Positions 34,586 to 44,048 of a stretch of DNA of 64,000 nt are shown here, piece after piece. A program made the position numbers and the translations under genes. This DNA is from DASXTC01 sp036505635 (GTDB lineage Bacteria; Acidobacteriota; Polarisedimenticolia; JACPZX01; DASXTC01): positions 1-64,000 of the forward strand of contig DASXTC010000069.1 in NCBI GenBank assembly GCA_036505635.1. Reading direction: 5' to 3'. The notes beneath the pieces were generated by a model. That model saw only the letters and a program-made list of their open reading frames with translations, was not told where the DNA came from and did no database searches. The stretch's first letter is position 1. Each line of letters begins with the position of its first letter.

Positions 34586-35767
34586 ATGGAGATGATTCCC
34601 GTTTTCCGGCCTTCCTATGGAGAGGAGGAGGTCGAGGCGGTGCGTCGCGTCCTCGCCTCCGGGTGGGCGGGTCTGGGTCCGGAGACGCAGCGGTTCGAGG
34701 AGGCCTTCGGCGCGTACATCGGGGTTCCCCACGCCCTGGCCACCAACTCCTGCACGGCGGCGCTTCACCTGGCGATGATCGCGGCGGGCGTCGAGGGGGG
34801 CGAGGTGATCTCCCCGAGCCTCACCTTTGTGTCCACCAACCACGCGATCCTCTACGCGGGGGCGCGCCCCGTCTTCGCAGACGTGGAGGAGGAGACCCTC
34901 ACGATCGACGCGGATGCGGTCGAACGCCTGATCACGCCACGCACGCGGGCGATCACGGCCGTCCACTACGGTGGCCATCCGGCCCGGATGGACCGCCTGC
35001 GCGAGATCGCGTCGAGCCGGGGGATCTCGCTCATCGAGGATGCGGCCCACGCGTGCGGCGCCGCCTTCCGGGGACAGAAGGTGGGCTCGCTGGGCGACAT
35101 CGCGTGCTTCTCGTTTCACGCGGTCAAGAACCTCGCCACAGGCGAGGGAGGGATGCTGACGTTCAGTCGAGCGGATCTTGAATCGCGTCTCAGGCGTCTG
35201 CGATGGCTGGGCATCGATCGCAGCACCTACGACCGCGCGGGCTCGGGGCGAACCTACTCGTGGAGCTACGAGGTGGAGGAGCTGGGTTTCAAGTACCACA
35301 TGAACGACATCCCCGCCGCCATCGGGCTCGTGCAGCTCGCGAAGCTCGAGACGATGAACCAGCGCCGGAGGGCGATCGCGGCCCTCTACGACGAAGCCTT
35401 CCAGCAGTGCGGCGGGATCAGGACTCCGGTCACGCGCGACGGGGTGGTCAACGCGACGCACAACTACGTGATCAGAGTCGACGAGGAGCGCCGGCAGCCG
35501 CTCATCGACCGTCTCGCCCAGCGTGGGATCGCCGCGGGAGTCCACTACATCCCGAATCACCTCTACGCGCTGTACGCCGGGGACCGCTGCAGGCTTCCCG
35601 TGACCGAGCGGGTCTTCAAGACGCTCGTGACCCTGCCTCTCTTTCCTGACATGACACAGGAGCAGATCGAGCGGGTCATCGAGGCGGTCAGGAGCTTCAC
35701 GCAGGCGGGGACCCGGGCGGCGACCCGCGGGAGCGGCCGGCGGGCCGCCGCGTCCACCGGAGTCTGA
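34586..35767 (+). CDS. DegT/DnrJ/EryC1-family sugar aminotransferase
   Basis: 393 residues from ATG 34586 with GGAGGG 7 nt upstream. PLP fold: substrate loop ATNSCTAALHLAM, Asp of EDAAHACGA that holds the pyridine nitrogen, and the Schiff-base Lys181 in SFHAVKNLATGEGG; C-terminal NDIPAAIGLVQLAKLE. These enzymes aminate keto-sugar nucleotides (often UDP- or dTDP-4-keto sugars). The extended GYFK-like region RTYSWSYEVEELGFKYHMND fits the UDP-4-keto-sugar aminotransferase subgroup. Product identity cannot be fixed. Some family members are 3,5-AHBA synthases or dehydratases, but the Lys argues for transamination. Confidence 0.85.
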   Translation: MEMIPVFRPSYGEEEVEAVRRVLASGWAGLGPETQRFEEAFGAYIGVPHALATNSCTAALHLAMIAAGVEGGEVISPSLTFVSTNHAILYAGARPVFADVEEETLTIDADAVERLITPRTRAITAVHYGGHPARMDRLREIASSRGISLIEDAAHACGAAFRGQKVGSLGDIACFSFHAVKNLATGEGGMLTFSRADLESRLRRLRWLGIDRSTYDRAGSGRTYSWSYEVEELGFKYHMNDIPAAIGLVQLAKLETMNQRRRAIAALYDEAFQQCGGIRTPVTRDGVVNATHNYVIRVDEERRQPLIDRLAQRGIAAGVHYIPNHLYALYAGDRCRLPVTERVFKTLVTLPLFPDMTQEQIERVIEAVRSFTQAGTRAATRGSGRRAAASTGV

Positions 35768-35768
35768 C

Positions 35769-36629
35769 GTGCGCTTCGCGATCAGGGACGACGATACGAG
35801 CTACTTCACCAGGCCCGAGGATCTCGAGCAGGTCTATCGTCACATCTGGGACTCCCACCCGGTCTCGCTCGGGGTGGTGCCGTTTCACGGATGCGCCCGA
35901 TCGGGAGCCATCCCGGAAGTCCTCTGGTCCGGCGAGGAGGCGTTTCCGCTGGACGGGAACCCCGCGCTCGTCTCGTTCCTGAAGGGCGCCATCGAGAAGG
36001 GCAGAGTCTCGATCCTCCTCCACGGGTTCGATCACGTCGACCGGCAGGGGCACCCGGAGTTCTCGTCCGACCTGGGCCGCGACGAGCTGGCCCGCAGGCT
36101 GGCCCACGGCCGCCGGTACCTCGAGGACCTGCTCGCCACGACCATCAACACTTTCGTGCCTCCCCACAACGAGATGTCGCCGGCGGCGCTCGGGGCGATC
36201 GAGGAGCTCGCCCTCGACGTGCTCGGCACCTTCTCGTTCCGGCCGAACCGGCGGCCGTTGTCGGCCTCGATCGTGCAGCCGATGCTTCGCCGTCGCCTCT
36301 TCCTGTGGAGGCAGCGCCGGCGCGGGTGGCGCGGCGATTTCTACCCCTTTCCGCTGCACGTCGAAGGACACCGGGAGATGGCCTGTCACAACCTCAATCG
36401 CGACCCGCTCTGCTCGCTGGAGGATCTGCTGGCGAAGCTCGATCAGACCTGCGAGGTCGGGGGGGATTTCTGTCTCGCCACCCACTACTGGGAGCTGAGG
36501 GATCCGCTTCTGGCCGAGTGGCTCGAGAGGATCCTCCAGCGCGCAACCGCGGCCGGGGCGCGTTTCGTCCACGCGGACGCGCTGTTCGCCGAAACCGAGG
36601 CTGCATCGCGCGGGGAGATCGCGGCATGA
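35769..36629 (+). CDS. Polysaccharide deacetylase-like protein (NodB superfamily)
   Basis: 286 residues from GTG 35769, one base after the previous stop. The N-terminal FAIRDDDTSYFT provides the catalytic/metal Asp pair, and SILLHGFDHVD and FVPPHNEMSP provide the His and Asn/His motifs of a divergent NodB-type barrel; THYWEL is the likely last motif. No signal peptide, so it would act in the cytoplasm on a sugar-nucleotide or lipid-linked sugar, as WbmS-like proteins are thought to do. The substrate is unknown. ATGA overlap with the following GT4. Confidence 0.65.
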   Translation: MRFAIRDDDTSYFTRPEDLEQVYRHIWDSHPVSLGVVPFHGCARSGAIPEVLWSGEEAFPLDGNPALVSFLKGAIEKGRVSILLHGFDHVDRQGHPEFSSDLGRDELARRLAHGRRYLEDLLATTINTFVPPHNEMSPAALGAIEELALDVLGTFSFRPNRRPLSASIVQPMLRRRLFLWRQRRRGWRGDFYPFPLHVEGHREMACHNLNRDPLCSLEDLLAKLDQTCEVGGDFCLATHYWELRDPLLAEWLERILQRATAAGARFVHADALFAETEAASRGEIAA

Positions 36630-37744
36630 GCCTGCACGTGGGCATGTTCGTCAACTACTTCAGCCTCGTGAAGGGAGGCGCGGAGATGCACGCGGCCGAC
36701 CTGTCGGCCCACCTCGAACGGCTTGGCTGCCGTGTCACGATCGTGGCCGGCAGATCGCTCTTCCGGGGGCCGGCGCCCGCGCGAGCCGACGCCCGCATCA
36801 TCTACGAGCCCTGTCTGTTCGAGCTGAAAGAGCTGTCGAGGCGGTTGTCCCCACGCCTCGAATGGCTCGTCTCGAGCGCCAGCGAGTCGGCCTACGCGAT
36901 GCTCGCGCGGCGCCACATGGGGCGTTTCGACGTCGTCCACTGCCACGGCGGGGACACGGCCCGCGTGGCGCTGGCGAGCTCGAGACGCCGGGGGCCCGTG
37001 GTGCTCACCCTGCACGGCCCCTGCACGGCCAAGCCCCGGGTCGGGCGTCTCCTGAGGAGCGTGGATGCCGTGGTCAGCCCGAGCGAGGCCGTCCGCGAAA
37101 TCGCCCGCCGCGACCACGGCGTGGAGGCGCGCCTGATCCCGATGGGGGTCGATCTGGATCGCTTCATGCCCGTCGATCGGGCTCAGGCGCGCTGCCGGCT
37201 CGGATGGGAGGATCGTCCCACCGTCTGCTTCGCGGGGCGCCTCATCAAGGTGAAGGACGTCCCCACTCTCCTGCGCGCGTTCTCGCTCGTGGCCCGCGGG
37301 AAGCCCGAGGCGCGCCTCAAGGTGGCGGGCGAGGGGGTGCTTTCGGAAAGCCTGCGCCGGTATGCGGTCTCGCTGCGCATCGTCGACAAGGTCGACTTCC
37401 TCGGAGCCCTCTCCCGCGCCGATCTTCCGCTGTTCTACTCGGCGGCCGACGTCGTCGCGATGCCATCCCTCTTCGAGAACTTCCCCATGGTGGCGCTGGA
37501 AGCCCTCGCGTGCGGCGCGCGGTTGATCGTCACCCACGAGGTGCGGGCGGTCACGACACGGTTCCCCGAGGTCGCCTCCTTTGCCGCGGGTGATCACGAG
37601 ACGCTCGCGGCCCTGCTGCTGGCCGGCCTCGAAGGCCGCGTCCATGGGGTCGATCGTTCGAAACTGGCGCCCCATTCGTGGGAACGGATCGCCGCCGCCC
37701 ACCTGGATCTGTACCAGGACCTCACCGCGAGGAGGGCGGCGTGA
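36626..37744 (+). CDS. GT4-family glycosyltransferase
   Basis: 372 residues from ATG 36626 (ATGA overlap); the longer open frame upstream is a shadow. N-terminal loop NYFSLVKGGAEMHAADL, acceptor-side DVVHCHGGDTARV, donor-side VCFAGRLIKVKDVPTLL and AMPSLFENFPMVALEALACGARL. Retaining GT-B enzyme, cytoplasmic. The N-terminal motif GGAEMHA is typical of enzymes adding hexoses to lipid-linked oligosaccharides. Donor unknown. Ends with GTGA into the SGNH hydrolase gene. Confidence 0.87.
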   Translation: MSLHVGMFVNYFSLVKGGAEMHAADLSAHLERLGCRVTIVAGRSLFRGPAPARADARIIYEPCLFELKELSRRLSPRLEWLVSSASESAYAMLARRHMGRFDVVHCHGGDTARVALASSRRRGPVVLTLHGPCTAKPRVGRLLRSVDAVVSPSEAVREIARRDHGVEARLIPMGVDLDRFMPVDRAQARCRLGWEDRPTVCFAGRLIKVKDVPTLLRAFSLVARGKPEARLKVAGEGVLSESLRRYAVSLRIVDKVDFLGALSRADLPLFYSAADVVAMPSLFENFPMVALEALACGARLIVTHEVRAVTTRFPEVASFAAGDHETLAALLLAGLEGRVHGVDRSKLAPHSWERIAAAHLDLYQDLTARRAA

Positions 37745-38787
37745 AGAGGCCACGTCTCGCGGAGATCGGCCTGACGATCGCGAGCCTGAGCCTGTTCTTC
37801 GGACTGACCGAGGCGACCCTGCGGCTGGCTGGTTACGGCCCCGACCCGCCGCTCCCCGGGCCGATGTACGTGCGCAGCGCGTCACGCGGCTACGCGTTGA
37901 AGCCCGGCTACCGGGGAGAGGGGGAACGCTCCCCCTATCTCCTCCATCCGCCAATCACGATAAACGGCCTGGGCATGAGAGGACGGGATGTCCCGGCCGG
38001 GAGAACCCCCGGCACCTTACGGATCATCTGCCTGGGGGATTCGTACGTCTTCGGGTGGGGCGTGCGGGAGGAGGAGACCTTCCCGGCCCGTCTCGAGCTC
38101 CACCTCGCCCGGCTCGGGCGCGGCGCGGTCGAGGCGCTCAACGCCGGCGTGCCGGCGTACGGCACCGAGCAGGAGCTCGACCAGCTCCGGGAGACGGGAC
38201 CCGCCCTGCGGCCCGACCTCGTGGTCCTCGGGCTCGTTCTCAACGATGCGCTCCCCGGCGGCGATCGCAAGGGTCACCTGGCTCTCCCGTTAAAGACTCT
38301 CCTCAGACGTAGCGCCATCTACCGTTTCCTGGGCCGGCTCTACCAGCAGGGGATGCTGAGCGCCATCGCGGAGGCGGCCACCACGGATGAGAGGCTTCGC
38401 GACATCCTCGCCTACGAGCGGGCGAACACCGAGGCGCTGGAGAGCGGGCTGCCGGAGTTCGAGCAGGCACGAGGCCTGGCCGTCGAGAGGATCGACGACA
38501 TGGCGGAGACGTCGCGCCGTCTCGGCGCGCGTTTTCTTGTGGTGATCTTTCCCAACCGCCATCAGATAGAAGACCCCTCGTACGCCCATGCGCGATTCAA
38601 CGAGACCATCGCCACCGAGCTGGAGGACAGGAGGATCGAGGTCCTCGACCTGTTCCCCATCTACAAGGAGGAGGCGCGGCTGGCCCCGCTCTATCTCGCG
38701 GACACCCATCCCGGCGCATTCGGCCACGACGTCGCCGCGCGAGCAGCGTCCGGGCGGATCGTTGAACTCCAGGGAGATTCACCGTGA
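37741..38787 (+). CDS. SGNH/GDSL-type hydrolase, membrane-anchored
   Basis: 348 residues from GTG 37741. An N-terminal hydrophobic helix (LTIASLSLFFGLTEATLRLA) anchors or secretes the protein. SGNH blocks: CLGDSYVFGWGV (Ser nucleophile), NAGVPAYGTEQ (Gly), LGLVLNDALP (Asn) and LADTHPGAFGHDVAA (Asp/His). These periplasmic enzymes add or remove O-acyl groups; AlgJ/AlgX-like relatives acetylate EPS. Here it probably adjusts acylation of the locus B polymer after flipping. Confidence 0.82.
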   Translation: MKRPRLAEIGLTIASLSLFFGLTEATLRLAGYGPDPPLPGPMYVRSASRGYALKPGYRGEGERSPYLLHPPITINGLGMRGRDVPAGRTPGTLRIICLGDSYVFGWGVREEETFPARLELHLARLGRGAVEALNAGVPAYGTEQELDQLRETGPALRPDLVVLGLVLNDALPGGDRKGHLALPLKTLLRRSAIYRFLGRLYQQGMLSAIAEAATTDERLRDILAYERANTEALESGLPEFEQARGLAVERIDDMAETSRRLGARFLVVIFPNRHQIEDPSYAHARFNETIATELEDRRIEVLDLFPIYKEEARLAPLYLADTHPGAFGHDVAARAASGRIVELQGDSP

Positions 38788-40265
38788 GCATCGCGACCCG
38801 CGCGCTGCGTCGTGAGGCGAAGGGGCGAAGCGTCATGGCGGCGCTGGCATTCGCGCTCGGGCTGGCGATCACGATGCAGGTGGTCTTCTCGGATCTGGAT
38901 CCGATCGGGGCAGTCGCCCTGGGAGCCGTCCTCGCCTCGATGGCGCTGGCGGCCTGGCGTCCCGCGCTGGGCGCCCTCGTCCTGCTCGCGCTCTTCTCCG
39001 ACGTGCTCTATTTCGGCACCTACGGCGTGAGTCTTCCAGTCGGGCAGCTCGTGCCGGCCGACGTGCTCCTGGTCGGATGGTGGACGCTCACCGTGCTGGC
39101 GGTCCTCTGGCATCCGGAGGGGATCCTGATCCCGTCGTCTCTGACGCGGTGCGTGACGGTCCTCTATCCAGCCCTCCTCGCGTTCTACTTTGTCTACACC
39201 AGCCTGAGCTTCGGCCCCGGCCTCTCCGAGATGCTGCGCTCCGCCAGGCCATTCCTCTACTTGACGCTCTTCGTGCCTCTGGCCTTCTGGCTCCGGGCGG
39301 CCGGCGCGATCGAGGAGCTCATGAGGGTCGCGCTGATCGCGGCCCTTTGCGCTGTCGCGCTCCAGCTGCTCATCTACACGGCCGGTGTGGACGTGACGCC
39401 GTTCGGGCTCTTCTATGAGTGGCAGGTCTGGAGACACGCGTTCGAAGGGTTCGACCGGTCGAACCAGCCCTTCTTCGGCCTGAACCTCATCCTGGCCGGG
39501 GGGTGCCTCACCCTCGCCCTGCGAAAGGGGCCGAGGCTCGCGAGGCTCGGATGGGCCGCCTGCGTCGGCGCCCTGCTGATCTCGGCGCTGATCTCGTTCG
39601 GCCGCGGATTCTGGGCCGGCATGCTCGTCGCCTGCGCCACGGCGGTCGCGATCGAGAGCCGGCGCCGCCGCAGCCTCTCGGCGCCGGCCCTGGCGGCCGC
39701 GGGGATCGTCGTGTTCCTCGCGCTGGGGGCCATGGCCGGACTCGCGGGGATCGATCTGAGCGCCCTGGGTGGCGCTGTCGTCGACAGGGGCGCTCTGGGG
39801 GCGTCGTCGATCAGGTACCTCGAGGGGACCCTGGGGGATCGTTACGACAACATCAACCGAGCCCTCATCCAGGAGCACCCATTGCTGGGCATCGGTTTCT
39901 ACCTCGGTCTGGGGACGGCCGCCGACATCGACCTGGCCGACACCGGCCACAACCTCTACGCCGACCTGATGCTCCGGATGGGGGTCGTCGGGCTCCTTTT
40001 CTTCACCGCCATGCTCCTGGTTTTTCTGAACAGGTGCCGGCTCGCGCTCTCTTTCGATCTGCCGTGGCACCATCGCGCCGCGGTGGTCGGCTGCCTTGGG
40101 GCGGCGCTCGGCAATTCGGTCTGGGGCATCAGCTCCAGCCACATCATCTACCGCCGCGGGATGCTCGAGCTGGCCCTCATCATGGCCGTGGTGGAGATCC
40201 TGATCCACCTCGCGGAGCAGCGTTCCGGCGACCCCCGCCGGCCCGCCGCCGCGGAGCCCGCATGA
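38784..40265 (+). CDS. O-antigen ligase/polymerase-like membrane protein (second Wzy-like of locus B)
   Basis: 493 residues from GTG 38784. About 12 membrane helices; periplasmic loop with SFGRGFWAGML and the C-terminal signature DTGHNLYADLMLRMGVVGLL, the equivalent of the Wzy_C His-Asn motif. It differs from the Wzy at 31847 and is closer in type to ligases with the G-HN-Y pattern. It may be the true polymerase of the locus or a ligase attaching chains to another acceptor. 4-nt overlaps at both ends. Confidence 0.8.
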   Translation: MSIATRALRREAKGRSVMAALAFALGLAITMQVVFSDLDPIGAVALGAVLASMALAAWRPALGALVLLALFSDVLYFGTYGVSLPVGQLVPADVLLVGWWTLTVLAVLWHPEGILIPSSLTRCVTVLYPALLAFYFVYTSLSFGPGLSEMLRSARPFLYLTLFVPLAFWLRAAGAIEELMRVALIAALCAVALQLLIYTAGVDVTPFGLFYEWQVWRHAFEGFDRSNQPFFGLNLILAGGCLTLALRKGPRLARLGWAACVGALLISALISFGRGFWAGMLVACATAVAIESRRRRSLSAPALAAAGIVVFLALGAMAGLAGIDLSALGGAVVDRGALGASSIRYLEGTLGDRYDNINRALIQEHPLLGIGFYLGLGTAADIDLADTGHNLYADLMLRMGVVGLLFFTAMLLVFLNRCRLALSFDLPWHHRAAVVGCLGAALGNSVWGISSSHIIYRRGMLELALIMAVVEILIHLAEQRSGDPRRPAAAEPA

Positions 40266-41452
40266 GCACGCAGCCGGGGAGCGCGACGACGGCCCCCAGG
40301 ACCGCGGGCAGCATCGCCGCGGAGTTCGGCGCGGCATGGCGCACGCGGACCACTCGCGGCGAGATCCTCATGGGTGACTTCTACGGAGGCCGGCCGGTCA
40401 TCCTCAAGTACATGCCCTGGACCGGCCCGATCCTCGAGGCCGGTTGCGGCCTGGGACGCTACGTCTTCTACCTGAGAAAGCTCGGCTACGACGCGCGGGG
40501 CGTGGAGATCTCCGAGGAGGCGCTGGAAGAGTGCCGCCGCCACGCGTCTCGCACAGGGGAGCCGGAGGACCTGTTCCAATCCGGCGACGTCAGAGGTCTC
40601 GACCCGGAGCGCTTCCCCACCGGTTCGCTGGCGGGCTATCTCTCGTTGGGCGTCGTGGAGCACTTCATCGAGGGGCCCCAGGCGGCGTTCGCCGAGGCGG
40701 GCCGGCTCCTGGCGCCGGGCGGCGTGGCCCTCTTCTGCACGCCGAACCGATGGTCGCTGGAACACCTGGAGGATGTGTCGAGGGGGGCGGCCCGCAGGAC
40801 GGTCAGGCGCGCCCTGGCGCCGATGGGTCTGACCCGCCCGCCCGCGCCGCGCTCATTCGATCAGTACTGGTTCGGCGCCGGACAGCTCGCGCGTTTCGCC
40901 CGGGGAGCCGGGTTCACGGTGACCGCGCGGCAGACGCTGGACATCAAGTACGGCGCCCACGAAGTGCTGAAGAATCACGCGGTCGCCCTCACGCCGCGCG
41001 GCCGCTCGCGCCTCTTCCGGGTCCTGGACGCCCTCGAGCGGACCCCCGCGCGCCTGTTCGGCTCGCTGGCGTTCATCGCCGCCATCAAGGAAGGGCCGGG
41101 GCGGCGCTGCTTCTTCTGCGGAGGCGAGCGGGTCCCCGGCGGGCCCCTCACCTGGAGCGTGCCGGTCTGCATGCCCTGTGTGGGATCGCTCCCGCGCGAG
41201 ATCCTCTCCCACTACGCGCCAGGGGTTGACGCCCATTTCGCCGCGCGTGAGGAGCCGGGAGGAGCGGGAGCGCCTCTCCACGACCGGGGTCCGGCCGCGT
41301 GCTGGAGGTGCGGCTCGAGCTTCGCGGCCGACCCGGACTTTGGTCTCTTCGGGTTCACGCGGCCCGCGTGCCCCGAGTGCCGGCGCGACCCGCGCGCGCG
41401 TGGGACTCTCGCTCTCCATGGGACGCTCGAACAGTGGAGGCCCCGCGCATGA
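40262..41452 (+). CDS. SAM-dependent methyltransferase with C-terminal Cys-pair domain
   Basis: 396 residues from ATG 40262. Class I methyltransferase (about 45-215): SAM loop LEAGCGLGRYVFYLRKLGYD, acidic strand ARGVEISEEAL, and LAPGGVALFCTPNR. The last 120 residues hold four Cys-x2-Cys pairs (CFFCGG, CMPC, CWRC, CPEC; near residues 283, 303, 347 and 370), most likely two zinc ribbons. This tail is not part of ordinary sugar methyltransferases. Probably methylates a sugar hydroxyl or phosphate of the repeat, in the cytoplasm. ATGA overlaps on both sides. Confidence 0.82.
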   Translation: MSTQPGSATTAPRTAGSIAAEFGAAWRTRTTRGEILMGDFYGGRPVILKYMPWTGPILEAGCGLGRYVFYLRKLGYDARGVEISEEALEECRRHASRTGEPEDLFQSGDVRGLDPERFPTGSLAGYLSLGVVEHFIEGPQAAFAEAGRLLAPGGVALFCTPNRWSLEHLEDVSRGAARRTVRRALAPMGLTRPPAPRSFDQYWFGAGQLARFARGAGFTVTARQTLDIKYGAHEVLKNHAVALTPRGRSRLFRVLDALERTPARLFGSLAFIAAIKEGPGRRCFFCGGERVPGGPLTWSVPVCMPCVGSLPREILSHYAPGVDAHFAAREEPGGAGAPLHDRGPAACWRCGSSFAADPDFGLFGFTRPACPECRRDPRARGTLALHGTLEQWRPRA

Positions 41453-42582
41453 ATCGCCTCGATCTGGTCGCGCGCCCCTGGAGCTCCCTCGACGATGGGA
41501 GCCGCTCGGCCTACGCGCGGCTCGTCCAGTCGTGTCCCTGGTCCACCGTGTTCCACACCCCGGAATGGCTCGACGTCCTCGAGGATTCCTTCTCGCCTCG
41601 CGCGAGCTGCCTCATGGCGGCAAGCGGCGCGCGGGTCGTCGGCGCTTTCCCCTTCTTCACGCTGCCCGGGCCGGCGCCGGGCCACACGAACCACTCGTGC
41701 CTGCGGGATCGGGACATGGTCTACGGCGGGCCGATTGCATCAATGACCTTCCTGCAGGGGGTGGACGAAGGCAGCGTGCTGCACGCGATGATGGATCGCT
41801 TCGAGGCGGGGCCGAGGACGATGGCCTCCTTCGTCCTGCCGCCGCCGGGATTCCCGGACGAGGTGCTTCAGGAGCGCGGATACCGGATGACGCGGCACCT
41901 GACGGCCACGGTCGACATCGCGCGGCCCGCCGAGAGCATCTGGGCCGGTGTCCACTCCAAGACGCGCAACATGATCAGCAAGGCGCGCCGGTGCGGGCTC
42001 ACGGTGCGCGAGGCGACCGAGGAGGATCTGCTCGACCTGCCGGCCATGATCGCGGCGCCCTTCCTGCTCGCGGGGAAACGTCCGCCGGATCCGGTCTACC
42101 TGCTCAACGTGGCGCGCCGGCTGCGCCAGGCGGGGCTCGCCCGGATTCTCGTGGCGACGGGCGGGAGCGGCGGCTCGATCGCCGGCGCGATCTTTCTGCG
42201 CCACCGCGATCGCTCCTACTACTGGGCCGGGGGCGCGCTCGACGAAGGATACGAGACGGCGGCCAGTCACCTCGTCCAATGGGAGGGGATTGATGCCGCC
42301 CGCGCCGACGGGTGCGTCGAGCACGATCTGGTGATGATCAACCCGGTGGCCGCGCCGGGGATCGCCCGATTCAAGCTCCGCTTCGGCGCGCGGGTCGTCC
42401 CGCTCTGGACCGCCTCGCGGCGCGCTATGGCGGGCCGCATCCTGGGACGCACGCTGAGGATGGCGGGCCGGCTCGCTTCGGCCCTGGCCGGTCCGGCCGC
42501 GCAAGAGGATCGCGGCGATGCGATCGAGCGGTCTCCCGCTCCCGTGGGGCCGCGGCCACCGGCCGATGCGCGACGGTCATGA
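41449..42582 (+). CDS. FemAB/GNAT-like acyl- or aminoacyltransferase
   Basis: 377 residues from ATG 41449. Two GNAT-type folds: PWSTVFHTPEWLDVLEDSF at the start and ESIWAGVHSKTRNMISKARRCGL in the middle, the latter the FemAB signature. Related proteins in EPS and PEP-CTERM loci attach amino acids or acyl groups to sugars. Cytoplasmic; substrates unknown. The C-terminal 45 residues are Ala/Arg-rich and probably disordered. ATGA overlap with the flippase gene. Confidence 0.78.
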   Translation: MNRLDLVARPWSSLDDGSRSAYARLVQSCPWSTVFHTPEWLDVLEDSFSPRASCLMAASGARVVGAFPFFTLPGPAPGHTNHSCLRDRDMVYGGPIASMTFLQGVDEGSVLHAMMDRFEAGPRTMASFVLPPPGFPDEVLQERGYRMTRHLTATVDIARPAESIWAGVHSKTRNMISKARRCGLTVREATEEDLLDLPAMIAAPFLLAGKRPPDPVYLLNVARRLRQAGLARILVATGGSGGSIAGAIFLRHRDRSYYWAGGALDEGYETAASHLVQWEGIDAARADGCVEHDLVMINPVAAPGIARFKLRFGARVVPLWTASRRAMAGRILGRTLRMAGRLASALAGPAAQEDRGDAIERSPAPVGPRPPADARRS

Positions 42583-44048
42583 GCGCGGCGCGGGGGCTCC
42601 TTCGCAACTCGGCGGCCCTGGCCGCGGGCAACTTTGCCGCAAGCATGCTCGGGCTCTTCTTCATGGCCGCGTTCGCGCGAAGCCGTGGGCCCGAGGGACT
42701 CGGGGCCTTTCAGTTCGCAGCGGCGGTGGCATCGCTGACGACGCTCGTGGTTGCGCTCGGCCTGGACATCCTTCTGGTCCGGGAGATCGCGCGCGACCGA
42801 TCCAGGGCCAATCCGCTCGCAGCCGCGTCGCTGGCGTTCAAAGCCACGCTGGCTCTCCCCGCGCTCGGTCTGATCGCGCTCATCGCGGAGATCCGCTACG
42901 GCGGGCCCCAGGGGCAGGTGCTGCTGGTGGTCACCGCCGCGGCCCTCCTGGACGTCATGACGGCCACGTTCACCTCGGTGTTCCGCGCCTTCGAGAGGAT
43001 GGAGTACGAGGCGGCGGTGATGATCGGAGGGTCGGTGGCCTCGGCCATCGCAGGCGCCTCGGCGCTGGCGGCCGGATGGGACCTCGTGTCGGTCGTCTCC
43101 TGCTGGGCGCTCGGCTCGGTCGTCAAGGCGGCCGCGGCCTATGCGTTCGCGCGGGGCCGGTTCGTGACCGGCCCGCTGGTCTCTTCCCGCGCGGCCGTGG
43201 CCTCGCTGGCCGGCCCTTCGCTGGCCTGCGGGGCCCTGGCCGTGATCGGCGCGATTTATTCCAACGCGGACATCGTCATGTTGCAGGAGATGGCCTCCCA
43301 GAGGGAGGTCGGCTGGTACACGGCCGCCACGAAGCTGATCTCGGTCGTGCTCTACGTTCCCTCACTCCTGATGGCGAGCCTTTTCCCGCTCCTGTCGCGC
43401 CAGGGCTCGGCCCTCGACAAGACGGCGGCCGCGGCCTCCTACGACCAGGCCTTCTACGCGCTCCTCTGCATGGGGCTGCCGGCGGGCGTGGGCGCCGCGC
43501 TCGTGGCGGGCCCGTTCGTGCGCCTCGTCTACGGTGAAGGCTTCGAGATGTCGGCCACCGCGCTCGTGCTCCTGTCTCCCTACTTGGGGTGGTTCTTCAT
43601 CAACCTGGTCAATGGCACGGCCATGATGGCGCTGGGGCGGCAGAGGTTCCTGGCCGTCGGCACCGGGCTGGCCACGGCGTTCAACGTGGCCGGCAACTAC
43701 CTGGCGATCCCGCGCTTCGGGATGGCGGGCGCCTGCTTCACGACCGTCGTGGCCTCGGGGGCCGGCGCGGTCCTCTACACCATCGTCTGCCATCGCGATC
43801 TCAGGCTGCCGTTTCGCTGGAGCCTCCTGCTTCGCGCCGCGGCCAGCGCGGCGGTAATGGGGGCCAGTGTGAGCGCCCTCTCCTCGTTCGGCCTGCACGT
43901 GCTCCTCGTGATTCCGGCGGGCGCCGCCATCTACGTCGCAGGCCTGAGGGCGACCGGCGTCCTCCGGTTTCCGGCGGCGTCGGGCCACCGCTTTCCGGCC
44001 GCCGCCGGCGCGCCCGTCTCCGCGGAGGGGTCATGGACCCGGACGTGA
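42579..44048 (+). CDS. Wzx-type polysaccharide flippase (locus B)
   Basis: 489 residues from ATG 42579. Twelve to fourteen membrane helices of the RfbX/MOP superfamily (NSAALAAGNFAASMLGLFFM, SNADIVMLQEMASQREVGWY, GTAMMALGRQRFLAVGTGLA). Moves the completed lipid-linked repeat of locus B to the periplasmic face. Its 3' end overlaps the next gene by 16 nt. The final 35 residues are Pro/Ala-rich and probably cytoplasmic. Confidence 0.88.
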   Translation: MSAARGLLRNSAALAAGNFAASMLGLFFMAAFARSRGPEGLGAFQFAAAVASLTTLVVALGLDILLVREIARDRSRANPLAAASLAFKATLALPALGLIALIAEIRYGGPQGQVLLVVTAAALLDVMTATFTSVFRAFERMEYEAAVMIGGSVASAIAGASALAAGWDLVSVVSCWALGSVVKAAAAYAFARGRFVTGPLVSSRAAVASLAGPSLACGALAVIGAIYSNADIVMLQEMASQREVGWYTAATKLISVVLYVPSLLMASLFPLLSRQGSALDKTAAAASYDQAFYALLCMGLPAGVGAALVAGPFVRLVYGEGFEMSATALVLLSPYLGWFFINLVNGTAMMALGRQRFLAVGTGLATAFNVAGNYLAIPRFGMAGACFTTVVASGAGAVLYTIVCHRDLRLPFRWSLLLRAAASAAVMGASVSALSSFGLHVLLVIPAGAAIYVAGLRATGVLRFPAASGHRFPAAAGAPVSAEGSWTRT

